This document shows, piece after piece, positions 7,707-14,560 of a stretch of 16,559 nucleotides of DNA. Positions within the stretch are counted from its first letter, which is position 1. Each line of letters opens with the position of its first letter. The DNA comes from Flavobacteriaceae bacterium (GTDB taxonomy: Bacteria > Bacteroidota > Bacteroidia > Flavobacteriales > Flavobacteriaceae), in NCBI GenBank assembly GCA_014763515.1, contig JACXVH010000008.1, positions 1-16,559 of the forward strand, in the 5' to 3' direction. The position numbers were made by a program, and so were the translations under genes. The notes under the pieces are model-generated. The model worked only from the letters and a program-made list of their open reading frames with translations, was not told the DNA's origin and made no database searches.

Positions 7707-7782
7707 AATTAGTAATTAGTGATTAGTAACTAGTGATTAGTGCCAAAACTGACTACCAAATCCTAATGACCGACTACTAAAT
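7707..7782. repeat. Inverted array of heptamers (5 + 5) in the moxR-DUF58 gap
   Basis: On the plus strand, 7707-7741 is five back-to-back heptamers of consensus RAYTAGT (aattagt, aattagt, gattagt, aactagt, gattagt). After the 6-bp spacer GCCAAA (7742-7747), 7748-7782 divides into five heptamers of the opposite sense (actgact, accaaat, cctaatg, accgact, actaaat), each an imperfect complement of the first set. The whole 76 bp can therefore fold into one long imperfect hairpin in the moxR-DUF58 mRNA. It occupies all but 4 bp of the intergenic gap, ending 1 bp before the moxR stop codon. The right arm is much more diverged than the left. Confidence 0.7.
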
Positions 7783-7783
7783 A

Positions 7784-8788
7784 TTAAGGCACTTCTACTT
7801 GATTCACAATTTTGTTAATAATTTCAACTGAAGTAAAATTTTCTGCTTCAGCTTCGTAAGTAATACCAATTCTGTGACGTAATACATCGTGAACAACTGC
7901 ACGAACGTCTTCTGGAATTACATAACCTCTACGCTTAATGAAGGCATAACATTTAGCTGCTGTAGCTAAGTTAATACTTCCACGTGGCGAAGCTCCAAAA
8001 CTAATTAATGGTTTTAGGCTTTCTAAATTATATTTCTCTGGATAACGAGTTGCGAAAATGATGTCTAAAATATATTTTTCAATTTTCTCGTCCATGTAAA
8101 CTTCGCGAACTGCTTGTTGCGCCCTTAAAATTTGATCTAACGAAACAACTTGATTTACTTTCTCGAAACTTCCCGCTAAATTTTGACGAATTACTAATCG
8201 TTCGTCTTCCATTTTTGGATAATCGATAACCACTTTCAACATAAAACGGTCTACCTGAGCTTCTGGTAAAGGATAAGTTCCTTCTTGCTCAACAGGGTTT
8301 TGCGTTGCCATTACTAAGAACGGTTTATCTAATTTAAAAGATTCGTCCCCAATAGTAACTTGCTTTTCTTGCATTGCCTCTAACAAAGCCGATTGAACTT
8401 TTGCAGGAGCACGGTTAATTTCATCGGCCAAAACGAAATTAGCAAAAATTGGTCCTTTCTTTATCGAAAAATCATTAGCTTTAATGTTGTAAATCATTGT
8501 TCCCACAACATCGGCAGGTAACAAATCTGGTGTAAACTGAATTCGGCTAAACGAACCATGTACCGCTTGAGACAAAGTATTAATCGCTAATGTTTTTGCT
8601 AAACCAGGTACACCTTCTAACAAAATGTGACCTTGACCTAGTAAACCAATTAACAATCTTTCAATCATTTGTTTTTGCCCTACAATAACTTTATTCATTT
8701 CCATTGTAAGCAAATCCACAAATGCACTTTCTCTTTCTATTTTTTCATTTATTGCGCGGATGTCTAAAGTAGCAGTATTCTCTTCCAT
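7784..8788 (-). CDS. moxR: MoxR-family AAA+ ATPase
   Basis: This 334-residue cytoplasmic ATPase (AAA_3 type) is the first gene of the Bat operon. It shows Walker A GVPGLAKT (59-66), Walker B VLADEIN with D122/E123, sensor 1 N164 in MATQNP, the family motif GTYPLPEAQVDRF (170-182) with a likely arginine finger, and sensor 2 SPRG (R269). A C-terminal lid helical domain covers about 215-334. MoxR proteins are chaperone-like ATPases thought to remodel or activate VWA-domain partners, here the DUF58 protein, BatA and BatB. The length is normal for the family and all catalytic motifs are intact. The ATG at 8788 is the first in frame. The upstream 181-bp divergent region holds the likely operon promoter. 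Confidence 0.95.
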   Translation of the reverse strand: MEENTATLDIRAINEKIERESAFVDLLTMEMNKVIVGQKQMIERLLIGLLGQGHILLEGVPGLAKTLAINTLSQAVHGSFSRIQFTPDLLPADVVGTMIYNIKANDFSIKKGPIFANFVLADEINRAPAKVQSALLEAMQEKQVTIGDESFKLDKPFLVMATQNPVEQEGTYPLPEAQVDRFMLKVVIDYPKMEDERLVIRQNLAGSFEKVNQVVSLDQILRAQQAVREVYMDEKIEKYILDIIFATRYPEKYNLESLKPLISFGASPRGSINLATAAKCYAFIKRRGYVIPEDVRAVVHDVLRHRIGITYEAEAENFTSVEIINKIVNQVEVP

Positions 8789-8810
8789 TTTTATAAAAAA
8801 TTTTGAATGC

Positions 8811-8840
8811 CAAAAATTGAAAATATTTTTAACATTTCAA
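8811..8840 (-). promoter_or_regulatory. Candidate promoter of the bat operon
   Basis: Reading the minus strand, TTG (8840-8838) is followed after 19 bp by AATTTTTG (8818-8811). This matches the Bacteroidetes pattern TTG-N17..23-TAnnTTTG at all but the first base of the -7 box. Transcription would start near 8805, giving a leader of under 20 nt before the moxR ATG at 8788. It is the best match in the 8789-8969 region but is not perfect. It overlaps two copies of a 12-bp direct repeat (8813-8824 and 8839-8850). Confidence 0.35.
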
Positions 8841-8969
8841 AATTGAAAATTTATTTAGGATAGCGGTGTTAATATAGCGTTAAAAATAACGGTACAATAT
8901 TGACTAGCACTACATTTTATGATTTTCTTTTTATACTTTTAAGAAAATTTTTAGCATTACATTAAAAAA

Positions 8970-9833
8970 ATGAAATTTTCATCACTAATTGCGGGCGTTA
9001 TGAACTGGGGTGTTTGGGATAAAAATCTAGACACAAATGCCATGGAAAAACTTATTCATACATTTATAAATCAAGATATTACTAGTTTTGACCATGCCGA
9101 TATTTATGGTGGATATACAACTGAAGAAAGCTTTGGAAAGGCCTTTAAAAATTCTGGAATTCAAAGAGACAATGTTCAATTTATTTCAAAATGTGGCATT
9201 AAATGTCTTTCTAAAAAAAGAGATTATAGCATAAAACATTACGATTATTCTGAAGAATATATTTTATGGAGCGTAGAAGAATCTTTAAAAAACCTTCAAA
9301 CTGACTATTTAGATTTACTTTTATTACATAGACCTAGTCCGCTTCTACAGCCTGAAGAAGTTGCTAAAGCTGTTGTAAAATTAAAAGAATCTGGAAAAAT
9401 TAAACATTTTGGTTTGTCAAATTTTTTACCTCATCAAACCGATTTAGTTAAGCAATATATTGATGTCGAAGTAAATCAAATTCAATTTTCTGTAACCCAT
9501 CATTTTCCCCTAACAGATGGGCAATTAGACTACATGCATTTACACAAAATACTACCAATGGCTTGGAATCCCCTAGGCAGTGTTTTTAAAGAAGATAATG
9601 AGCAAACATTACGTTTAAAAAATTTACTTGCCGATTTAATAATTAAATATGAGGTTTCGGCAGATATTATTCTTTTACAGTGGATTTTACAACATCCTTC
9701 GCAAGTAATTCCAGTTGTTGGAACAGCAAACAGTGATCGAGTTGAAAACCTGAAAAAAATCAATTCATTTCGATTAGAAACAGAAGATTGGTTTAAAATT
9801 TGGACTACAAGTATGGGACATAAAGTGCCATAA
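8970..9833 (+). CDS. ydhF: Aldo/keto reductase, YdhF type
   Basis: This 287-residue NAD(P)H-dependent oxidoreductase has a TIM-barrel aldo/keto reductase fold. The catalytic tetrad is visible as D41 and Y46 in FDHADIYGGY, K74 in ISKCGIK and H120 in LLLHRP. Conserved GKIKHFGLSNF (142-152), NQIQFS (169-174) and PMAWNPLG (196-203) follow. The DHADIYGGY, SKCGI and LHRPSPL strings closely resemble E. coli YdhF as I recall it, more than other family members. The physiological substrate is unknown. The ATG at 8970 makes the N-terminus about ten residues shorter than YdhF but keeps the first barrel strand. It is transcribed away from moxR, and the AlbA_2-domain gene begins 22 bp downstream, so the two are probably co-transcribed. 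Confidence 0.9.
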   Translation: MKFSSLIAGVMNWGVWDKNLDTNAMEKLIHTFINQDITSFDHADIYGGYTTEESFGKAFKNSGIQRDNVQFISKCGIKCLSKKRDYSIKHYDYSEEYILWSVEESLKNLQTDYLDLLLLHRPSPLLQPEEVAKAVVKLKESGKIKHFGLSNFLPHQTDLVKQYIDVEVNQIQFSVTHHFPLTDGQLDYMHLHKILPMAWNPLGSVFKEDNEQTLRLKNLLADLIIKYEVSADIILLQWILQHPSQVIPVVGTANSDRVENLKKINSFRLETEDWFKIWTTSMGHKVP

Positions 9834-9855
9834 CTTTTTAAACAAAATAACAAGT

Positions 9856-10995
9856 ATGATTAATAAACGCTTGCTTATCAAAAATTTATTAGCTCATCAT
9901 GATGAGAATTCTTTTTATGATAAAAAGCGTCAGTTAAATTTGCATACAAAAGAAGGAAAGGCAAAATTTTTAAAACACATTTGTGCTTTATCAAATTCAA
10001 ATCCGGTGAACAATTCTTACATTTTAGTAGGAGTTGAAGACGAAACAAATGAAATTGTAGGTGATGATTTTTTTGATGATAGTCGCATTCAAAATTTGGT
10101 AAATGCTTATTTAGAAAATCCGCCTAAAATTCAATATGAAAATATTCCTTTTCCTAATTTACCAAAATCTAAAGTTGTGGGTTTAGTAACTATTAAACCA
10201 AAAAGTAAGTCTTCATTTTTTAGAAAAGGGATTTACACTATTCCTCCTTATGCTACTTTTGTAAGAAGAGGAAGTAACTCTATACCAACAGATGAAAAAA
10301 TTCCTTTTTCTAAACTCAATACTGAAACGGTAATAAGTATTGAGAACAATTCTAGAAATAGCATAGAACACACACTAGACGGCGTTTTAGATTTTATTAA
10401 TAACAAGCATGCTGATTTACATTCTAAATACAAAGTTTTTAAAGAATTATTTGTGGTTTGTTGGGCTGGAAATAAGAAAAAAGTACGCGATAAGACATTT
10501 TACTCGCGGGTTGATATTGAGTTAATAAATGAGCAAGTAAAATTATTTTATTCGGCTCAGGATGATGTTGTAATTGAATATGATGACACTTCATTTACAA
10601 CAACCGAATATATTCCACTTGGCATTAATGATAAAACGAGTTATTATCCGCTTGAAAGAGTAACCATTACCTTTTTTGATAATGGTTATTATAAAATGGA
10701 AAACGAAATGCTTTTTGAACCGCCTCAATACAATAGAAAATTACTGCATCATATTTATAATGCCAATCTGAGTTTGTTAAAAAAGCTTGAAAATGGATTA
10801 AATCTTACTCAAAGAGAAACTTCTGACTTACTAATTTTACCTTCGACTTTAATGATTTGTTATTTAAATGGATTTGAAGACGCTAAACAAAAACTGATTG
10901 AGGCGAAAACTATTTTAAAAAAATTAGAAAATCAAAATGCTTATATTGCTTTTAAAGAAGTTATGAGGGTATTAAGAAAAATGAAATATAACTAA
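9856..10995 (+). CDS. Schlafen/AlbA_2-domain protein (putative nucleic-acid or ATP-binding)
   Basis: This 379-residue cytoplasmic protein has no signal or membrane segment. Residues about 15-145 look like a diverged AlbA_2 (Schlafen-type, PF04326) domain: KFLKHICALSNSNP, then NNSYILVGVEDETNEIVGDD, then RIQNLVNAYLENPPKIQYE, and YATFVRRGSNSIP near the end. These correspond to the family's 'helix - LlIGVdD - P.i - yvRrGs' pattern. The usual ExxEFK motif is replaced by a basic stretch near DKKRQLN (22-28), so the active or binding site may differ. Residues about 165-379 form a C-terminal part I do not recognise, with a beta-rich section (195-290) and a helical end (295-375). The family is often called 'ATP-binding protein' in databases, but function is unproven. 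Its stop overlaps the stop of the convergent 74-residue gene by 2 bp. Confidence 0.75.
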   Translation: MINKRLLIKNLLAHHDENSFYDKKRQLNLHTKEGKAKFLKHICALSNSNPVNNSYILVGVEDETNEIVGDDFFDDSRIQNLVNAYLENPPKIQYENIPFPNLPKSKVVGLVTIKPKSKSSFFRKGIYTIPPYATFVRRGSNSIPTDEKIPFSKLNTETVISIENNSRNSIEHTLDGVLDFINNKHADLHSKYKVFKELFVVCWAGNKKKVRDKTFYSRVDIELINEQVKLFYSAQDDVVIEYDDTSFTTTEYIPLGINDKTSYYPLERVTITFFDNGYYKMENEMLFEPPQYNRKLLHHIYNANLSLLKKLENGLNLTQRETSDLLILPSTLMICYLNGFEDAKQKLIEAKTILKKLENQNAYIAFKEVMRVLRKMKYN

Positions 10996-11216
10996 AAATA
11001 TTGATTATCTTTTCTTAAAATTATTAATGAAAGAAAGCCAATGTTTAAAGCGATTCCAAGAAAATAAATAACTTTAAACTGTAAACCGATATCTTTTAAA
11101 ATTATTTTAGATTCGCTAATATCATCAAAATAGAAAAACGTAACATTAATAATTAAACCTAACCAGACTAAAGTTAGCACGATTAAAAAAACGATTATTA
11201 AAGTAAATTTTTTCAT
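10992..11216 (-). CDS. Small two-TM membrane protein, unknown function
   Basis: This 74-residue protein begins MKK and has two hydrophobic helices, about 5-28 (TLIIVFLIVLTLVWLGLIIN) and 49-66 (VIYFLGIALNIGFLSLII). A short, mildly acidic loop (FDDISESKIILKDI) joins them, and the tail is charged (RKDNQYF). The ATG at 11216 is clear. It lies 101 bp downstream of the response regulator gene on the same strand, so read-through from that operon is possible; I see no convincing promoter of its own. It is convergent with the AlbA_2-domain gene, with the TAG and TAA stops overlapping. I do not recognise a family. The K-hydrophobic start could also be read as an uncleaved signal anchor. Confidence 0.65.
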   Translation of the reverse strand: MKKFTLIIVFLIVLTLVWLGLIINVTFFYFDDISESKIILKDIGLQFKVIYFLGIALNIGFLSLIILRKDNQYF

Positions 11217-11317
11217 AACTATAAAGTTGTCAGTTTTATAGTATAAAGTTACTGCCTTTGTAGGTTTACTCGTATACAGATTTTCTGTACATTTTGTTAA
11301 ATTTTTTTGTTTTTTTT

Positions 11318-11989
11318 TTAAATTAATCCGTGTTTTTTAGATAATCTAACGATGTCTTCATCACTTCCACCTTTAATTAAAAAGTAATCTTTAATTTGAG
11401 CTTTTCTTTTGTCAATGGCGCTAATACCAAGATTAATGTACTGTGGCATGTTTTTAGTGAGAACGCCTTGAGCTAATAATCTTATGATTTCACGATTGGT
11501 TTCATCGAGAAGAATTTTGTCTTTTGATTGTAAAATTTCGTCTACGCTTTCCCTCACGGTTTTACTCTCAAAAATTTCTCCTTTCAAAATGGTTTCAAAA
11601 GCATTTAATAATTCTTCAGCTGAAAAATCGCTTTTAACCAAAATTCCCTCAGGATTTACTTTTTTCTTTAAATCGTAGAGCAAAAAAGCTTCCGCATGAG
11701 AAGTAAGAATGATAATTTTAGTATTTGGAAATTTATCACGAAGTAAATATGCTAAATCTTCTCCAGAATTAATATTTTTTTCCTCATACGCTGGTAAACT
11801 TAAATCTAAAAAAACAACATCAAAGGCATTTTCATTTGTAGTAAAATTGATACGGTCATAAGCTTCTTTACAATTGTGCGCAGCAACAACGTCTACTTCA
11901 ACATCTAACGAGTTGTATGATAAGATACTTTTATATCCTTCAATCATCATAGGATGATCATCAATCATGAAAATATTAATTTTACTCAT
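11318..11989 (-). CDS. Response regulator, NarL/LuxR-like with degenerate C-terminal HTH
   Basis: This 223-residue protein has a standard receiver domain (1-125): acidic pair D10/D11, phospho-acceptor D62 in VVFLDLSLP, T96 in IILTSHAEA and K119 in GILVKSD. After a linker, residues about 160-215 resemble a LuxR/GerE-type helix-turn-helix (ETNREIIRLLAQGVLTKNMP, then INLGISAIDKRKAQIKDYF). The usual consensus is only partly kept: 'SAIDKRKAQIK' replaces the TVxxHxxNIxxKL recognition helix. It is probably a transcription regulator phosphorylated by the kinase encoded 3 bp upstream, and the near-zero spacing implies translational coupling. The DNA target is not known. The receiver has an unusually long alpha-3 region (residues 66-78) with several E, N and S. 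Confidence 0.9.
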   Translation of the reverse strand: MSKINIFMIDDHPMMIEGYKSILSYNSLDVEVDVVAAHNCKEAYDRINFTTNENAFDVVFLDLSLPAYEEKNINSGEDLAYLLRDKFPNTKIIILTSHAEAFLLYDLKKKVNPEGILVKSDFSAEELLNAFETILKGEIFESKTVRESVDEILQSKDKILLDETNREIIRLLAQGVLTKNMPQYINLGISAIDKRKAQIKDYFLIKGGSDEDIVRLSKKHGLI

Positions 11990-11992
11990 TTT

Positions 11993-14005
11993 TTAAGATT
12001 TATAAGGTATTTCTAGTGTTATAGTTGTTCCTAGTCCAATTTTAGAATTAATACTGAGTTCAGCACCAATTTCATTTGTTCTATCGTACATATTTTGTAT
12101 TCCAATTCCCTTACTGCTAGATTTTTTTAAATTAAATCCTTTCCCATCATCTTTTATTTCAGTTCTAATTTCGTTATTAATTAATGCAATTGATACCGAA
12201 ATATTTTGAGCTTCAGCATATTTATTGCAATTATTAAGTGATTCTTGTAAAATTCTATATAAATGCATTTTTTTATTGGTCGAAAGATTTTCCCATTGAA
12301 TACTTTCATCTATAAAACCATTAAAATTAGCATTAAATAATGTTTTTTGATCCTGAAACAGACTTTCTAAAACCGACCTGAAATTATTTTTTTGAGTAAA
12401 TGTTTCTGTCGATAATTCATGTGCAATATTTCTAACTTCTTTTTCAATATTTTGTATATCCGTTATATGAGTCAAGCACTTACTTATAGTTTCTGGATCA
12501 GTCTTTTTGTTTAAAATAAACAAATTTAAACGAGTACTTGCCAGTTTGTTCATAATACCGTCGTGCAATTCTCTAGCTATTCTTTTCTTCTCAGCTCTTC
12601 GTGCTTCATCTAGTTTAGTTTGCTGTTCTAACATTAACTGATAAATTCTCTCGTTTGCTAGTTGTTGTTCGTTCGCAAACTCTAATTGTTTTTGTTTACT
12701 TCTCAAATAGAAAATTATAAATACCAGAGTTCCAATAAAAAGTATTATAATCGATGTGAGTAAAATTATTGATTTTTCTCCAGAAAGTACTTCTTTTTCC
12801 TGTAAAATTTCATCAGTTTCGAATTCAATTCGGGCTAATTTATTTCGAATTCCCCTTTCTTGTTCTTGCAAACTATCACTCAATTTTATGTATTCTTGAG
12901 CATATTTTAATCCGTTTTTAGGATCTAACTTTGTATAAAAATCCAAAGCAATTAAAACTTCCTTATTGTATTTTGCGCTTTTAGCTAAATCGTATGCTTG
13001 CTTGTTCAATAGAAGCGCGTCTATTGTGTCTTTTTTATCAAGATAAAATTCTGTTAAATGAATTCTACTTTTAATTCTTCCAGCAGTATCGTTAATACTG
13101 TCTCTAATTTTTAGTGCTTTTAAAAAGTCATTCTCTGCTTCATTTTTTAGTTTATAATTCGCATAAGCATAGTAGTCTAATAATGAAGAATAGAAAATAG
13201 GTTGAAGTTCTTTTAGTTTTGGGATTACTAAACCTTGGGCGAGGTATTCTTTAGCTTTTTTGTAGTTACTCATGCTTAAATAAACATGACCAATATTGTT
13301 GTAAGATTGTGCTTTTAAAATAGGTACATAATTTTCTAAAGTAACATTCTTTATCTCATCGAGACCTTTTAAGTGATAATTGAGAGCTTCATTATAATTT
13401 TTTAAACCTAATTGTGAATTACCTAAATTAGCATAACATTCATACAAAAGCTCAGTATCGTTAATTTCTTTTGCAATATTTATAGCCTTTATAGTCTGGG
13501 CTTCACTTCCTACAAAATCTCTTTCATAAAGCAAAATTAAAGCTTTATGTAAAAAAACATTTCCTTTGTTAAAATCATTTTTAAGGTTTTTATATTTCTT
13601 TTCTGCTTCAAAATAATAATAATAAGCACTATCATTTTTTGAAGTATAGAAGTAATAATCGCCTAAATAATATTCTGATTTTGCTATAACAGCAGTATCG
13701 CTATTTTTTTTTCCTATATCAAATATCCTATTGGCTACACTTTTATATTTTTCATATTCTAATAACTGAAAATATCTATTCGCAATTTTAAAAAGGTTTT
13801 TAGTTTTAAGTGAATCATCATCATTTTGATTGTTCACTAAAACTTGTGCCGAATCAATATGTTGCAATTTCTGCTCTTTAGATAAATCGTTATTATACAC
13901 TTCATTAAAATGAAAATCTAATTTATCATTCGAATACAAGTTCTCCTCACTCCTTTTACAAGATGTAATAATTATAAAAAGAAAAAGAAAATAATATATC
14001 TTCAA
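11993..14005 (-). CDS. TPR-containing lipoprotein sensor histidine kinase (HisKA_3)
   Basis: This 670-residue hybrid-topology sensor has a lipoprotein signal MKIYYFLFLFIIITSC with lipobox cysteine C16. A periplasmic TPR solenoid (about 60-380) includes LYECYANLGNSQLGLKNYNE and SYNNIGHVYLSMSNYKKA. A membrane segment (about 412-434) and a coiled coil (about 436-478) lead to a HisKA_3 dimerisation domain with phospho-histidine H481 in RIARELHDGIMNKL, and then a HATPase_c domain: N-box around N592 in QESLNNCNKYA, G1 DDGKGF (619-624), G2 KGIGIQNMYDR (632-642). The partner regulator follows after 3 bp. The start is unusual: no ATG is available in frame before residue 245, and TTG at 14005 is the only start giving the lipoprotein signal, with an in-frame stop 27 bp further upstream. 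Two small envelope-protein genes precede it on the same strand. The signal sensed is unknown. Confidence 0.93.
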   Translation of the reverse strand: MKIYYFLFLFIIITSCKRSEENLYSNDKLDFHFNEVYNNDLSKEQKLQHIDSAQVLVNNQNDDDSLKTKNLFKIANRYFQLLEYEKYKSVANRIFDIGKKNSDTAVIAKSEYYLGDYYFYTSKNDSAYYYYFEAEKKYKNLKNDFNKGNVFLHKALILLYERDFVGSEAQTIKAINIAKEINDTELLYECYANLGNSQLGLKNYNEALNYHLKGLDEIKNVTLENYVPILKAQSYNNIGHVYLSMSNYKKAKEYLAQGLVIPKLKELQPIFYSSLLDYYAYANYKLKNEAENDFLKALKIRDSINDTAGRIKSRIHLTEFYLDKKDTIDALLLNKQAYDLAKSAKYNKEVLIALDFYTKLDPKNGLKYAQEYIKLSDSLQEQERGIRNKLARIEFETDEILQEKEVLSGEKSIILLTSIIILFIGTLVFIIFYLRSKQKQLEFANEQQLANERIYQLMLEQQTKLDEARRAEKKRIARELHDGIMNKLASTRLNLFILNKKTDPETISKCLTHITDIQNIEKEVRNIAHELSTETFTQKNNFRSVLESLFQDQKTLFNANFNGFIDESIQWENLSTNKKMHLYRILQESLNNCNKYAEAQNISVSIALINNEIRTEIKDDGKGFNLKKSSSKGIGIQNMYDRTNEIGAELSINSKIGLGTTITLEIPYKS

Positions 14006-14043
14006 ATTAAAATAGTGTACTAAGAATCTCTAAAGATATTTAT

Positions 14044-14223
14044 TTAATCTCTTTTTACCATAATAATTGGCGATCTATCTGAAGATAAAACTTCATTTGC
14101 AGTAAAATTTACTGTTGTAGCATTTTCTTTTACTGATTTTTTATTTTCAATAGTATTTTTTTGAAACAATAAAAAAACTAGGTATACCAATACCAAACCG
14201 AATAATGTTGAAATATTTTTCAT
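14044..14223 (-). CDS. 59-residue single-anchor small protein upstream of the kinase
   Basis: I translated this small gene by hand: ATG at 14223, TAA ending at 14044, 59 codons. It starts MKNISTLFGLVLVYLVFLLF, a K-then-hydrophobic signal anchor or uncleaved signal peptide. A polar, Asn/Lys/Glu-rich region (residues 21-40) and the tail DRSPIIMVKRD follow. No lipobox or clear signal-peptidase site is seen, so it may be a membrane-anchored small protein with a tail of about 39 residues. It begins 17 bp after the lipoprotein gene stop and ends 38 bp before the kinase TTG, all on one strand, which suggests one transcript. I know of no family. The evidence is a clean ATG, a sensible envelope-type amino-acid layout and tight operon spacing. 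Confidence 0.6.
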   Translation of the reverse strand: MKNISTLFGLVLVYLVFLLFQKNTIENKKSVKENATTVNFTANEVLSSDRSPIIMVKRD

Positions 14224-14240
14224 GATATTTTATTTTTAAA

Positions 14241-14456
14241 TTAATCTTTTTTTATTCCTGATGCCGGATCTGTTTCTGTACTTGTAGTTGTAGACTGAGT
14301 TTCGGTTTGATCAGCATCTCTTTGAAACATTTCGTCAGAATAATTCATTTCTTGTTGTTTTAAGTTAACATCATTTGTTTCTAATTCATCAACAGAACAT
14401 GAACTCATTAGAAGTAACACTACCATTACTCCTACTACTAGGATTGCTTTTTTCAT
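14241..14456 (-). CDS. Small lipoprotein (71 residues), unknown function
   Basis: This 71-residue product has a clear lipoprotein signal peptide: MKK, hydrophobic core AILVVGVMVVLLL, lipobox LMSSC with C20. The mature part is about 52 residues, hydrophilic and acidic (SVDELETNDVN, then a Thr/Ser/Gln-rich stretch), and ends DPASGIKKD. It contains no other cysteine. It is probably anchored in the inner or outer membrane. It is the first gene of a likely unit: small lipoprotein, 59-residue anchor protein, TPR kinase, response regulator. A perfect TAnnTTTG box lies 87 bp upstream. No family is recognised; low-complexity small lipoproteins of this kind are common in Flavobacteria but mostly uncharacterised. 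Confidence 0.75.
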   Translation of the reverse strand: MKKAILVVGVMVVLLLMSSCSVDELETNDVNLKQQEMNYSDEMFQRDADQTETQSTTTSTETDPASGIKKD

Positions 14457-14542
14457 TTTTATTGTGTTAGGGGTTATTTTTTATATTTTTGTTTTACTAT
14501 AAAAACATCATGCATTTTATAAATACTTGAATACCATTTATA

Positions 14543-14550
14543 CAAATGTA
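14543..14550 (-). promoter_or_regulatory. -7 promoter box for the lipoprotein-kinase operon
   Basis: The minus strand reads TACATTTG, a perfect match to the Bacteroidetes -7 consensus TAnnTTTG. A TTG -33 element at the usual distance is not seen; that position is taken by the inverted repeat at 14561-14577. Transcription would start near 14536, leaving a leader of about 80 nt before the lipoprotein ATG. Confidence 0.5.
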
Positions 14551-14560
14551 AAAATAAAAC

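Noticed and set aside
7707..7741. Tandem heptamers considered as a CRISPR-like or iteron array
   Set aside because: Units are 7 bp with no spacers, no cas or replication genes lie near, and the array is inside an operon; an interspersed or structural repeat fits better.
1..8788. The Bat operon as a wholly new system
   Set aside because: MoxR, DUF58, two VWA proteins, TPR proteins and BatD in this order are the known Bat arrangement of Bacteroidetes; only the repeats and the extra module of the 561-residue protein are unusual.
11275..11289. Hairpin TACAGA-TTT-TCTGTA followed by T-rich sequence, considered a terminator
   Set aside because: The 6-bp stem is weak and the T-rich side lies in plus orientation, where no gene ends nearby; for the minus-strand regulator gene the T tract is on the wrong side.
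14498..14521. Inverted repeat TATAAAA ... TTTTATA in the leader of the small lipoprotein gene, considered a riboswitch or attenuator
   Set aside because: It is purely A/T, has a 10-nt centre and no conserved-looking core; chance is likely in this composition.
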